A DNA stretch of 64,000 nucleotides. Source: Dipteris shenzhenensis (lineage: Eukaryota; Polypodiophyta; Polypodiopsida; Gleicheniales). The notes under the pieces were generated by a model. The model had not been told where the DNA came from and did no database searches. It was given only the letters and a program-made list of their open reading frames with translations. The stretch lies in the NCBI GenBank assembly GCA_047967505.1, contig CM106538.1. One strand, given 5' to 3'. Positions 10,244 to 21,122 of this stretch are shown in pieces. A program made the position numbers and the translations under genes. Each line of letters starts with the position of its first letter. Position 1 is the stretch's first letter.

Positions 10244-10403
10244 GTTTTTAAAATTTATAAAAAATTTAGAGTGTGTCTAAACGTGTCTTAAGGTAAGACA
10301 CGTGTCTTAAGTGTCTTACCATAAGACACGAGTGTCTTAACAACCATGAAAGGGGGTGACCCAAACTCAGCCTGAATGATCTGGTGAGGAACGGAAAACA
10401 GAT

Positions 10404-10853
10404 TTTAAGAACTCCTTTGCCATCTGCTCGGAAGTAATCTTCTTCCTTATTGGAATGAAATGAGCTGAATCTGCAAATTATGGTTCATATGCCATTATGA
10501 CCAGAAAGAGTGCGAGGGAGATCAAAAACAAAATCCATGGCGATACTTTGCCATGGTCTATCTGGGATAGGCAAAGGCTGAAGTAAACCGGGCTGTTTCT
10601 GCGTGTCATACTTCACCTTTTGACAAGTGATGCATGTTCTGACATAAGCTTCAACATCCTTCCGAAGTGAAGGCCAATAAAAGTAGTGCTCTACTGCTTT
10701 GACTATAGCCTCAATACCCCTATGCCCTGCATACGGTGGGGCATGACTTTCAATGAGCGCCTTATGCCTCAATGGCTGCGTTACACACAGCTTTCCATGC
10801 ATCATCATAAAACCCTCCTTAAGTGTGTAATGATCATGCCTATTGCCCTCCAT
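10404..10853 (-). pseudogene. Gypsy A integrase N-terminus and first part of core
   Basis: HAPPYAGHRGIEAIVKAV with a downstream C-x2-C (CITCQKVKY) is the HHCC zinc-binding domain of Ty3 integrase. DRPWQSIAMDFVFDLP carries the first catalytic Asp. A stop interrupts after GHNGI, and coding continues as WTIICRFS…AHFIPIRKKI to LKSVF, where LINE-2 begins. Confidence 0.8.
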
Positions 10854-11848
10854 AAGCTGATCATAAATACGTGCAAAGGCATATCTGTAGCATACTGCTC
10901 CTTCATGGCATCTAGCTCATTGTGATAAGCAATGGTAAGTGCAGATACCTGTGGTTTCTTGGACATAGCTTCCATACGTGGCCTTCTTGAAAGTACATCA
11001 ACCACTACATTTTTCTTTCCAGCCACATGTACAATCTGAAAATGAAAAATGGAAAGGAAGTTTGCCCATCTCATGTGCTTTTCTGATAACTTTCTCTGAG
11101 TGAGAAAGTATTGCAGCGATTGATGATCAGTTTGCACATTGAAATCAGCACCTAAAAGATAGTGCTTCCACACAGTAAGAGCATGAATTACAGCTACCAA
11201 CTCTTGCTCATATACATTCATGTTGTGTTCAGCATCTTGGAGCAGCCTGCTCTCATATGCAACCACTCTGCCTTCCTGCATGAGTACTCCTCCAACACTA
11301 TTGCCGCTTGCATCACATTGAAGAACAAAAGGCTTTCGCAAGTCTGGCAAAATGATGATAGGATTTGAGCATAGCTTTTCTTTCAGCTCATTAAATGCTG
11401 CAATTTCTTTCTTCCCCCAACAGAAAGGCACTGCCTTCTTCTCCAAAGCATGTAAGGGTGAAGCTATCTCAGCAAAATAGCGAATGAAGCGTGTGTAGTA
11501 TGAATACAAGCCAAGAAAACTACGAACTTCATGTAGGTTCTTCAATGGAGGCCAATTCTTGATTGCCTCTATCTTGGCAGGGTCCATTCTCACTCCATCT
11601 CGTGAGATGATGTGTCCCAAGAAATGTATCTCTGGCATGAAGAACTCACTCTTCTTGGTATTGACCAGTAAACTGTGTTTCTTGAGCTTTGCAAATACAA
11701 CTGCCAAGTGTTGCCGATGCTTCTCTTTATCTTTCGAGTGCACAATAATGTCATCAAAGAATGTACCCACAAACTTCCTGTGCTCTTTGAAAATGCGATC
11801 CATCATACAATTGAAGGTAGCAGGAGCATTGGTCAAACCAAATGGCAT
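10805..11848 (-). pseudogene. Gypsy A reverse transcriptase (C-terminal part) and RNase H
   Basis: Opens MPFGLTNAPATFNCMMDRIF, followed by FFDDIIVHS with the paired Asp of the RT active site. LGHIISRDGVRMDPAKIEAI leads into the connection. RNase H shows LQCDASGNSVGGVLMQ, YEQELVAVIHALTVWKHY and VQTDHQSLQYFL. The frame then runs toward integrase. About 347 codons are intact. The gap to the upstream RT half (11849-11926) contains two stops in GG*H*IRI, where intact copies read GYHQIRI. Confidence 0.85.
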
Positions 11849-11926
11849 AACAAGAAACTCATAAAGCCCAAAAGTGGTCCTGAAGGCAGTCTTATGTACA
11901 TCTTCGGGCCTGATTCGTATCTAATG

Positions 11927-12823
11927 CTAACCACTCTTCAAGTCAATGCGACTGAAGATGGCTGATCCCTCTAATGGATCCAAGATATCATCAATGCGTG
12001 GAATAGGAAATCGATTCTTGATAGAGATCTTATTCAAAGCCCTGTAGTCAATACACATTCTCCAAGATCCATCCTTCTTCTGCACAAGTAGGACGGGAGA
12101 ACAATATGGAGAAGAGCTTGGCTGAATCAGCCCCTTCTGTAACAATTCATTCACCTGACACATGATCTCCTCCTGCTGTGCCGCACTCACCTTGTATGGT
12201 GGTCGGTTAGGTGGATAACTTTCAAGAATGATATCAATAGTATGATCTTCTGGCCTCTCAGGAGGTAACTCCTTTGGAAGTTCATTTGAAAAACAATCTT
12301 GAAACTGAAATAAAAACTCAGCGTGCTGTTTTTCCAGCTTGGAAAAATCAGAGTTATCCTCATCAGGTTCTTTTTCTTTGACAAAAATCAAATATGCAGA
12401 AAGATGCTTTTTCATTATAGAGGAAATCGCCGGAGCGGATACAATTGGGACTGATTCTCCCTTCGAATTTACATCAATGACTTGGGTTTTACCCCTATAA
12501 GTCAAAGTAAGCTTCTTGTCATGTGTATCTATGATAGTATGCACATGGTACATCCAAGGCATCCCCAGCAAAACATCACACTTAGGTAAAGGCATCACAT
12601 AGAAATCCTTATCCTTGAATGTGAATCCGTAACTCCCTATGATAGGGGTGATAGGGGTAGTAAGCTTCGGATTAGCCCTATTGGCCTCACAAAGAGGACC
12701 AATCTCCTCTAGTCGAAGACCCAACTGAGCTGCAAGTTCAGGAGTAATGAAATTTGCTTTGGCTCCTGAATCAAAGAAGTAGAGACAATGCTGATCCCGT
12801 AGCTTGCCCCATGCTCTGCACAT
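11927..12823 (-). pseudogene. Gypsy A protease and N-terminal RT
   Basis: [20 protein letters not shown] near residue 18 is a retropepsin active site in DSGA form. [15 protein letters not shown] is the conserved end of the protease domain. RT begins around [18 protein letters not shown] and continues with [30 protein letters not shown] and FSRIDLKSG. The start overlaps the gag zinc-knuckle frame in another phase. Confidence 0.85.
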
Positions 12824-14463
12824 GTCTGTCTTCTCTCATCATGCTCACCCCCAATAATGTCAAGTATATGGCCAGCACTTGGCTTGGGCTTCTTGCCTCT
12901 AAGGTCCTCTCTATTGCCTTGATTAGTGTCAGCCCGAGTTGCTGCAGGTTCTTTCCTCTTCTTGTTAGGACAATCTGCTGCCCTATGACCCGTCTCTTTG
13001 CAGAGAAAACACCTCCCTTCAGTAAACAACTTGTTCCTCTCCTCAGGAGTGAGAGAAGAGGGCTGCTGTTTTCTCCTTTGTCCTGCCACAAACTTTGATT
13101 TCAGAGGGACTTTTCCAGCTTGCTGTGGTTTCTTTCGCTCCTCCTTGAAGTTGCTCTTGAAACCTGAGACTCTACCTTGCATGAGTAAGTTGTGTTGGCA
13201 TTCTCTATCAACTGTGACATGCTGGAAATGTCTTAGTGCAATAGTCCCTCAACTCTTTGGGAAGACCACAACAATACTTTTCAGCTTGCTCTGAAATAGG
13301 GACTGTTCTGTAAGAGCTCACAGGTAGAAGCGTATCCCAAAACGTAATCCTAAAGATTCCTGCATTCCCTAGCATTCAAATTATGCCACTGAGTCATGAC
13401 ATCCACTTCAAAAGTAGTGGTGAGCCATGCGGCTGAGAATGCCTTTTGAATTCAACCCATATAGCAGGTGTTTGGCCCTGAAGGAGAAGGTTAGACCACC
13501 ATTGCATGGCATTTACCTTGAGGAATGTGGCTGCCTTCTTGATTTTCGAAGACTCTCTGAAGTACCCTCCAGCAAAAGTCAAATCAAATTGCTGCAAGAA
13601 AGTAAGAGCCTTCATTCTATCTGCATGACCATTAAAGGTCTCAAAGATCATTGCTGCCCCCCTTCCTTGTAATCCTTCATCTTGAGCCTAGGCTCCAGCT
13701 GATTATAGCCAGGGGGCTGCAAATAAAGGGCTGCTGTCCTTGGGGTCCCTCAGGAGCTTGAAGAACACCCCCCACAGCTGGGTTTGCAGGCACATGTGGT
13801 ACTGACTGAGTGTGTGACATCATAGGGCTGCCTCCTTGCAATCCAGGCTGTATCCCCACATTAGCATATAAAGAATTTGGGGCTCGCTGTGAGGTCATGG
13901 CCTGAAAAGTGGATCCTCCTCCAAGGTGTGTAGGCTGAACCACATATTGTGGTTGGGCTTCCCGCCCTTGCTGCACATTCTGAGCATTGCTACCATGCTC
14001 ATTCCCATTTGGTCCCTGCCTTTGTGGCACTGCAAGTGCCTGTACCAATGGTGTAGGTAGCTCTGATAGTGGCTGTACCATTGGTGTCGGTGGGTTTGGT
14101 AGTGGCTATCCTCACATGCATCTGTGGACCTTGAATGGGTTGTGCCTCTGCCCTTGTCATCAAAGCTAGATTATGCACAATCTCAGCAAAGCTCTGAGTG
14201 AGCTGAGTCAAAACTTGCAACACAGAAGCCATCTATGTTTGCATTATTGCCATAGCATTTGCCTGCACGCTTGGGTCAACACCCAATGCAACTGTATCCA
14301 TAGTATTTTGCATTTGTGGAGCTGGCTGCCCCAATGCATTAACTTGAACATTCTACCCTTCATGGGCTGCATTTTGCACTCTTATTCCAGGGTGTGCTCC
14401 CCTTATCTATGGGTCTGGGTCAAACTATGAGTCTGCGTCATAACCAAGTCTGATATTATCCAT
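12709..14463 (-). pseudogene. Gypsy A gag
   Basis: A likely start (MDNIRLGYDADS) lies at about 14463. Capsid-like sequence follows (MASVLQVLTQLTQSFAEIVH at 14232, then ALTFLQQFDLTFAGGYF near 13600). A CCHC zinc knuckle, CFLCKETGHRAADC, lies near 13000. Several stops and frameshifts break the protein into four or more pieces, for example after DADS, at 13999 and at 13651. The zinc knuckle is complete and would bind nucleic acid in a functional copy. Confidence 0.75.
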
Positions 14464-14550
14464 ATCCAAAAGCAATGGATAGCTGTACCAAAATCAGCAA
14501 AGGCTTTCTCTATCCAAGCTGCCCAGGGACTCCTCTGGATGATTTGATGA

Positions 14551-14570
14551 GGGTCCCGGCAATGGAACCA
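14551..14570 (-). other. Gypsy A primer-binding site
   Basis: The minus strand reads TGGTTCCATTGCCGGGACCC one base inside the 5' LTR end. It resembles the tRNA-Asp complement (TGGCGCCGTTGCCGGG) with mismatches near the 5' end. The primer could be another tRNA sharing this 3' end. Gypsy B has almost the same site at 23659. Confidence 0.65.
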
Positions 14571-14571
14571 C

Positions 14572-15519
14572 TGTAACCGGCCTTAGAACACTAAGGGTAG
14601 TGTATCTGTCTCTACTATCTCACAAAGAAGAAAATACAGCCAACTTAATTGATTGCCTTTGTTCACAAACCAAACTCAAACCATAGAACTTCATTGCACA
14701 GCATCTTGGAACCATTCAAGACAAGGGAGGCTAGAATGCCCCTACTCGGAAACATAGAGAGTGACACCTGTTGGCCCCAACACTTGACGCCCTTTGCAGT
14801 ATTTATTTAAACTGGTTAGCTCAAAGATACTAAGGTACTCCCTTCCAGAGCTCACCCACAGGTGCAACCCAGTACAACGCCAACCCGTGGCTGTGCTAGT
14901 GACCAACTCCCAGTGCTATTACCTTGGTTCCTTTTAGCAGACATGCATAATCACAAGTAGACCAATCTGACGGCATGCCAAGCAATGCATTCCCCATTTC
15001 CAAGCCATTACCGAGCCCAAGGCCAACCATTGCACCCCCAGGAAGAGAGTATCACAACCAGTGCCCCAATCCTCTTCTGGGCCAACAAGGCATCCAACTT
15101 AGTAGGAACTCAGTAGGAATGGCTGTAGCAAAGAGTGTAGAAGGAAGATGAGAATTCAGCCAACAGAAAGAGCCTATTTCAGCCCGAAACAGCTTTAGAA
15201 GTAGGATGAGAAGCGGACAGCAAACTCTGGTAGGAGAGATCTACCTAGGAGTGTCTTCCAACACCAGAAAGGATCAAAGAGAAGTGTGTCCAGCAAGCTG
15301 TAGCAGATCAGCCAAGAATGCGTCCACCAGAACAGAGTTTACAGCCCACAAACAGCTCTATTTTCAGTGTGCCTTGCACCAGGCAGGAGCAGGAAGAGAG
15401 GCACCCATGAATATGACTTCAGATGCAAAAAAGAAGAACTTCTATCCCGAAGAAAGTCGAAAACAGCCTCAAAAGTGGCCCAGAGGTCCCAGAAGCATGC
15501 CAGCAACAAAGGGCACTGA
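14572..15519 (-). repeat. Gypsy A 5' LTR, first part
   Basis: Starts TGTAACCGGCC and is collinear with 1193-1583 plus 5901-6405. It is cut at CAACAAAGGGCAC by the composite insertion and resumes at 20627. Confidence 0.87.
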
Positions 15520-16088
15520 AACCGGCCTCGCTGGTCAAAGTCCTCTTCTGAGGAGGCAGAGGTAACCAAGATTCAAAGGCATCAAACATGTCAACATCTG
15601 GCTTAGCTTTGCAGTCCACGAGGAGAAGCTGAATGTTCAGCAAAGATTACATCTCTACTGACAATAATCTTCCCAGTATTTGGTTGGTATAACCGATACC
15701 CTCTGCTCTCCTGGCTGTAACCAATAAATATGCATTTGATTGCCTTGTCATCAAGCTTATGTCTCAGCTGAGATGGTACATGAACATATGCAAGAGACCC
15801 AAAAACTCTCATGTGTGAAAGTGAAGGCTCCTTGCCTTTCCATGCTTCATAAGGTGTAACAGTCTGCAATGCCCATGTAGGTGATCTATTCAGCACATAG
15901 TTGGCACACATCACTGCATCAAGCCAAAATTTATTGGGCAAAGACTTGGCCTTAAGCATGCATCTGGCCATCTCCATTGTGGACTTGTTTTCTCTTTCAG
16001 AAACAGGATTCTACTGAGGAGTGTAAGGAGTAGTACATGAGTGAATAATAATGCCTCGTGAAGACAGAAATGCATCAAACTCCTTTGA
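15520..16088 (-). pseudogene. copia integrase fragment
   Basis: The minus strand encodes HMSKEFDAFLSSRG, then MEMARCMLKAKSLPNKFWLD, CANYVLNRSP, TPYEAWKGKEPSLSHMRVFG and KAIKCIFIGYSQESRGYRLY. This is the C-terminal half of a Ty1/copia integrase and is clearly related to 38950-39470 of copia-1. It is truncated on both sides; a stop precedes NPVSERENKSTMEM. Confidence 0.8.
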
Positions 16089-18614
16089 CATATGCTACGT
16101 ATGAAACGCGTTTCATAAAGCCCCAATTTTCGGGTAGGGTTCAAAAGAGGGCAAAATCGTGATTTCACGCATTTCGCCGTACCCGTGCACTCCGTACTCC
16201 CGTAGCTCTGTCCGTGCAGCCCGTACGCTCCCTCTTGCTCATTCTCGAGGTTTGTGCCCCCAATCATCCCCAATGTGCATTCAATCGTCCTTTCTACAGT
16301 CTACCCTTCTTGAATTTGGCGCTGCATCCTTTCATGCAGGCTGAAATCTGCTGGCAGAAGTATGGTTGCACCTTGCTATATGATGGCTGGTCAGATGTGA
16401 GGAAAAGAAATGTCTACAACATTCTAGTTTCCTCTTGCAAAGGAACTATGTTCCTTCGCGCTATAGATGCATGAGCTTTAGGGACAGTGGTGACAGGTGC
16501 ATATATATGGTCTCATTTGCGCACAGCTATTCTTGAGATTGGTGTAGCAAATGTGGTGCAGGTGATCACAGATAATGGCTTCAATTGTGTGTCCATGGGA
16601 AGGATGCTTGAGGATGAGTTTCCCACTATTGTTTGGACACCATGTGCTTCTCATAGTTTGGATCTTGCCATTGAGGACATGGCAAAGTTGCCTTGGGTTT
16701 CTCATATATTTTCTAAAGCTTTGAGCTTGGTAAATTTTGTAACCAAAAGACCCAAGGTCTTGAGCATGTTCAGGGAAAATAGTGACCTCGACCTTTTAAA
16801 GCCCTCAAAGACACGGTTTGCTTATATGTTCATAATGTTAGAGAGGGTTGTTCAAGTGCGGCATGGCTTGCTGCGTACAGTTGTTTCCCGTGATTGGCAG
16901 CAATGGGGGGATAGGAATGAGCCCAAAGCAATTGGTTTCAGCCACATGGTCATGAGAGATGCATGGTGGGAGGAGGCTGCAGCTCTAGTGAAGACAATGA
17001 ACCCCATGTACAGCGTTCTCTGATTGATAGATATGGAGGGGAGCACCATTGGGCTTCTCTATGAGTTCATGGACAAAGTGGGGGAAGTCCTTGATGCGTG
17101 TACTCACCTATCTGCAGACAGGTATCCCGTACTCATGAGTCATCCTTTGAAGTTAGCATTTTTCCAATTAGAAAAGTGGCATGCTTAGAATTCCTTTTAA
17201 TCTATGTTTTCATTTTTTCTAAACATTATTGGTTTTGCCTTTGATTCATAATTTCTTATGAAGGATTGAAGACCTTAAGGAGATCTGGAACACGCGTTGG
17301 GATTGGTTTAATAGGCCAATCCATACTGTTGCTCATATCCTTCATCCTCTATGGAGGAATGAGCAGCAATATCTCGATAGAGAATTAGAGGATGGGTGGT
17401 CAGCTTATATGAGCAAGATCGTGGGAGATGATGATGATTTGCTTTTGAAGCTGGAGGATGAGCGTCTTCTTTTCCGCAACTGAAGTGGTGTTTTTGGATC
17501 ACGCAATGCACAGAGAGAGGAGACTCAGCTAGCAGCAGTTTCTTGGTGGGAAAAATATGGCATTGAGGCACCCCACTTGGTAATACTTAACCCTAGAGGC
17601 AATACTTTCTTATTACTTGAAAACATGTGGGTATAGCTCAGCAATTGGAAGCTGCCACTAAACTGTGAGAGAAACTGGAGTACATGGGCCTTACTCCATA
17701 CCAAGAAGAGGAACAAATTGTCCACTGTGCAATTGGAGAGGTTGGTCTTTTGCCACTGCAATCTACGATTGCTCGAGCAAACGAACTACCCCATTGAGCC
17801 TCGGCAGGTGAATCCCTATAAAATCGACATCACAAAGTGCAAGGAGATGCCGGTGATTCCACTTGAGGAGGGGGATATCTACGCCATGTTGTACAAGGAG
17901 ATCACGGCTTCATCTCACCACACCCGATCCTCCCAGGCAGCTGGTGCCAGTACTTCAATTGCACCTGCATCTCATGAGGATGCTTTTTATGAGTCTTCTG
18001 GGAGTTCCAGTAGCAGTGAGAAGGAGGCTGATGAGGACATGGATTTGGTTGAGGAGGAAGATGCTGACATTGATGATGAGGCTTGACTTTTGATTTGTGA
18101 CTTTGTCACTTGTGACTTATTATTGATAGACAATACTTTGAATTCCAGTTGTAGTTTGACCTTTTTACCTTCATGGTCCATCACCATGGAGGTCTTGGGA
18201 GGTTCATTGATGACTCTAGTTTTTATTATTATCAGTATTCAGTATGTGTGATCAGTATGATCAAGATTCAATTATCAATATGTACGATCATTCAGTATGT
18301 ATGTGTGAAGATGATCATTGAGTACTCTAATATGTATAATGTATGATCATTGATGACTAGCTTTTTGTATGATCAGGATTCAGTATGTATGGTGCTTATA
18401 CTTGATATGTATGTTTTTTGTATCATGTATGCACTATGGAGTCACTTGCAATCTTTATTTGCACATTTTTGTATATGGCATGATGCATACCCTGGTATGA
18501 ATGCACATATTTTCACATTCCGAATGAAACCCATTTCATTCATTTTTCGAAACACGTTTCAAATGTATGAAACCCGTTTGAAACCTCCCGTTTCACAAAC
18601 TCCTGGCAACTATG
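16089..18614 (+). mobile_element. decayed hAT transposon with transposase gene
   Basis: Left end CATATGCTACGTATGAAACG and right end (inverted) CATAGTTGCCAGGAG share CATA and GAAACG-rich subterminal sequence. GAAACGCGTTTC lies at 16102, and CGAAACACGTTTC, GAAACCCGTTTG and CCCGTTTC lie at 18548-18595. No 8-bp TSD is present: the left flank is copia and the right flank a gypsy B LTR, so one or both flanks were rearranged. The right end matches the CATAGTTG terminus of hAT-NA1, and the GAAACG subterminal repeats match hAT-NA2. Confidence 0.65.
16330..18086 (+). pseudogene. hAT transposase (DUF659 to dimerisation domain), two or more exons
   Basis: WQKYGCTLLYDGWSDVRKRN begins the DUF659-type region and holds the first catalytic Asp. 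VVQVITDNGFNCVSMG holds the second. The C-terminal hAT dimerisation region has SWWEKYGIEAPHL (Glu of WWE), NCERNWSTWALLHTKKRNKL and LERLVFCHCNLRLLEQ. It ends in an acidic Ser/Glu/Asp tail. A GT-AG intron fits at 17122-17263 and restores SADR-IEDLKEIWN in phase. The N-terminal BED zinc finger is absent. Stops after AIDA, after NPMYSVL and after LLFRN, plus a degenerate segment near 17630, disable it. Confidence 0.8.
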
Positions 18615-19224
18615 TATAATAGGGCATCACTAGAACAGATGGCCTACAATCAGGCCAAACGGAAGTCCAGGAATCCAAACGGGTGAGGAGTTATGAAGAA
18701 AAACGGAATTCAGCTGAAGGAGGCTGAAAAACCAGTCCAAAATCTCAGCAAAGGGAGAAGATGAGAGAGAAAACCACACATGTGAAGTTTAGAAGGCCCA
18801 CGAAGGTCCAAGAATGGCAAAGGAGCATGTAGAAGGCACTAGTCAAAGGCTTTCCAAAAGTCTACAAAACAAGTGTAGAATTTTTGGCCTCTCGACCTCG
18901 CACCCCTGTACTCAGCCTCTATGCTTGACAAGGCAACCGGGAGTTCCAGAATCATCCTTATCGGCCACCCGAAACTCTAGGGGGGCCACTGAAGGTACAT
19001 GGCTCTCTAGGGGGTCCATTAAAAATGACACGCCATCATTTCCCAACAACCACTCTTTTAATTCCCTAGAATGCCTTTGGGCCTAGGGATTAATTACGCT
19101 TATGTGCTAGGCTCCATGCCGCGTTTAATTACACATTATTAAGCCCATGCTTGGACTTTTAAAACCAAAGTTGTCACAGTCTTGTAGGACATTAAAGTAC
19201 TTAGAATTTCATGCCCCCGTGACA
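18615..19224 (-). repeat. partial gypsy B LTR
   Basis: Reverse complement of about the first 600 bp of the 29157-30726 LTR. It begins (minus) TGTCACGGGGGCATGAAATTC at 19224 and loses similarity near 18615-18640. Confidence 0.75.
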
Positions 19225-20622
19225 TACCCCTCTCTTGAAACAGCAAACCACAATTTGCTGCCCCAAAACACAGGAGTGAGCATGAAATATACCATGAAAG
19301 AGCATACAAGAAAGCCGCAGCTATAGTATACAGAGACAGTGAAAATATGGCTAGGAGAGGCATGCATCCATCCATATACACTGCTCAAAATCTATGCGAT
19401 CCTCGGCGATCAATAGTCAAGATGCATCAATATCATGAAGTCTCACAGCAGAAATATTGTCAGCTCAATATCTCGGATGAAACACACAGTGTCATCAAGC
19501 GACCTCATGAAATCACGGTGAGCCCGTCTGTACTGAGGGAGTGGATTTGCTACCTCCCTCTCGAACACCAGGTAATGCTCCAGATGCTCGCTCTGCTGAA
19601 CTACCTATAGGAGCTTGGGCCGCAGTCGGCTCTAACTGGAAAGCATCAAGGTAAAGCTACAATATCCCATGTGAATCTGCGAGTTCACCTTCCTCCATCC
19701 ATTTCGCATCGAGTGATGGGTAATTTTGAAATTTTACCAAGTAGCGAGGGATAACTTTACCCTTGAGCTTTCTATCTCCGTGTGCCAGAATCTGCTCTGG
19801 GACCAGAAGTTCATCCTGTTCTTCCACTTCAGGCTGTACCTCATCAGGTAAATCCTCGGGAACATCTCCATGATATTGCTTTAACAAGCTCACATGAAAG
19901 GCATTATGTATGTAAGCTACCTTTCTAGGTTTCTGAAAAGATAAACGAGGACCATAGTAATGCATGTTCAGCTTTGTGTACAACCTTTCCTTGCCTTTCT
20001 TATTTTTCAGCCTTGCCTTCTAAAAACGTAGCAAAACCCAATCACCTTCTGTGAATACCAATTCCCTGCGGTGCTTATTTGTTGCTCTTTTCTGCTTGTC
20101 TTGACTTCTTTGCAAGGCATATTTGATCTTCTTGTAAGCCTCTTCAAGGCTTTCCACAAAACGATCAGCTTCGAAGATTTTCTCTTTTGTATGCAAAATG
20201 GGAGGTATCTTCTTGGATTTATTTCAATTTGATGATCCTCGGGTCTCTTGGGAGGTAATTCTTGAGGAAGTGCATCTGAGAAACAATCCTGAAAATCTGA
20301 AATAAAAGCCAGCCCTTTCTCTATCTAAAGCGGAAAGAGTAGAACCTTCTTGAACTGGTTGGCTGTCCTGTTTGACAAAAATCAAGTACGCTGAAATATG
20401 ATGCTTTATTACATTGGAAATATAAGAAGCTGAAACTACAGGGATGGACTCCCCTTTCAACTTTACATTAAGTACATGATTTTTGCCTGGAGTTAAAGAA
20501 ATCTTCTTGTTTCTCATCTGCACATCAGCCCCCACCTTGTACATCGAAGGCATCCCATGCAAAGCATCACACTCTGGCAAAGGCATAATGTAGAAGTCCT
20601 CTGCATCTTGATATCCGTGGTG
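19225..20622 (-). pseudogene. internally deleted gypsy B fragment
   Basis: Reading on the minus strand, 20622-20224 gives protease end and linker (GYQDAEDFYIMPLPECDAL, then [20 protein letters not shown]). At 20223 it jumps straight to late integrase (KKIPPILHTKEKI…EADRF), then RLYTKLNMHYYGP, and a chromodomain (IPRYLVKFQNYPSLDAKWME) to 19657. RT, RNase H and most of integrase are deleted. The polypurine tract and LTR follow. At GYQDAED it keeps CAA where the 23-kb copy has TAG, a useful internal control. Confidence 0.8.
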
Positions 20623-20626
20623 AAAG

Positions 20627-21117
20627 GCACCAAGGGGAGGTGAACTGTCGCGAAGGAAGCATGAAATTCCAGTTCAGCAAGGAGAGGGAGAGCTGCAGAA
20701 ATCCGCCATGAAGAGAATGAGGCTGCCCTAGTAGGGGTGAAGTCTCAAAACAGAAAGGAGAGCCAAGGAAGGGATCCAGGGGCTTCCAGAGGTGACACAA
20801 GGCAAGCAGATAGGCCACCAGCGAACACCTAGGCAAAATGAGGCATGGGATTTTTAATGCCCCTAGGGGGTTAGATGGCACACCATGACCCTAATGCAAA
20901 GGAGCCAATGACCCTATTTTGAAGGATCTCTACATTGAACCAAACCAATGACCTTAGAAAATGAAACCACTCTAATAGCACCAGGAGTTACACTTGTTGC
21001 ACATAAAATCATAGGTACCTTTTGGGCATTAACTAAGGTCCCTAGCCTGGTACCCTAGGCCAAATTCAGTGACAGTTAGTTTAGACACTTCACCATCACC
21101 ACCACGTCCCTGTGACA
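20627..21117 (-). repeat. Gypsy A 5' LTR, second part
   Basis: Continues the LTR from 15519 (CACCAAGGGGAGG…) and ends CCTGTGACA at 21117. The TSD TCGAC follows at 21118-21122. It lacks about 35 bp present near 6710 in the other LTR. Confidence 0.87.
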
Positions 21118-21122
21118 TCGAC

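Larger units (their letters stand above)
9483..10348. mobile_element. hAT-NA1: 866-bp non-autonomous hAT element
   Basis: Ends are CATAGTTGTAAGACAC (left) and, read inward on the other strand, CATGGTTGTTAAGACAC (right), an imperfect terminal inverted repeat of about 16 bp. A perfect 8-bp TSD (AAAGGGGG) flanks it. Both subterminal regions are packed with AAGACACGT and its complement, ACGTGTCTT, as expected for hAT transposase-binding repeats. The interior has no transposase catalytic core, only a possible acidic C-terminal coding remnant on the minus strand. It lies inside LINE-2 and is among the youngest layers. Confidence 0.88.
8178..10393 (-). mobile_element. LINE-2: 5'-truncated LINE inserted in gypsy A integrase
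   Basis: On the minus strand the element ends AATAAACTTTC followed by (CTTT)n at 8174-8195. Integrase coding is collinear on each side (…KSVF at 10404, …KYHGMPES at 8177). A short duplicated GAAA flanks it (8174-8177, 10394-10397), too short and repeat-like to be a firm TSD. Without the hAT insert it is about 1.34 kb, that is only the C-terminal part of ORF2 and the 3' UTR. It is related to LINE-3 at 34780-35866. Confidence 0.75.
15520..20626 (-). mobile_element. composite insertion: copia fragment, hAT, gypsy B fragment
   Basis: The gypsy A LTR reads …AAAGGGCAC at its left edge and AAAGGCACC… at its right edge, where the intact LTR has AAAGGGCACCAAGG, so 8-9 bp may be duplicated. The block contains three truncated elements back to back (15520-16088, 16089-18614, 18615-20622). 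None has complete ends, so the block probably arose by insertion followed by deletion or by end-joining of fragments. Confidence 0.6.
1193..21117 (-). mobile_element. Gypsy A: Ty3/gypsy chromovirus, full span with nested insertions
   Basis: The LTRs read 5'-TGTCAC...TTACA-3' on the minus strand, and the element is flanked by the 5-bp TSD TCGAC (1188-1192 and 21118-21122). The 5' LTR is 14572-15519 plus 20627-21117, the 3' LTR is 1193-1583 plus 5901-6919, and both reassemble to about 1.4 kb. A PBS abuts the 5' LTR and a polypurine tract abuts the 3' LTR. Gag, protease, RT, RNase H, integrase and a C-terminal chromodomain follow in the order typical of chromoviruses. The element is disabled by three nested insertions plus stops and frameshifts. 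Confidence 0.9.

Noticed and set aside
10088-10291. Poly-Ser ORF on the plus strand
   Set aside because: It is the (TCC)n microsatellite read antisense to the acidic remnant.
8174-10397. GAAA as a firm TSD for LINE-2
   Set aside because: Only four bases and identical to the element's own tail repeat, so it cannot be told from chance.
16081-18622. 8-bp TSD for the decayed hAT
   Set aside because: TCCTTTGA on the left and TATAATAG on the right do not match.
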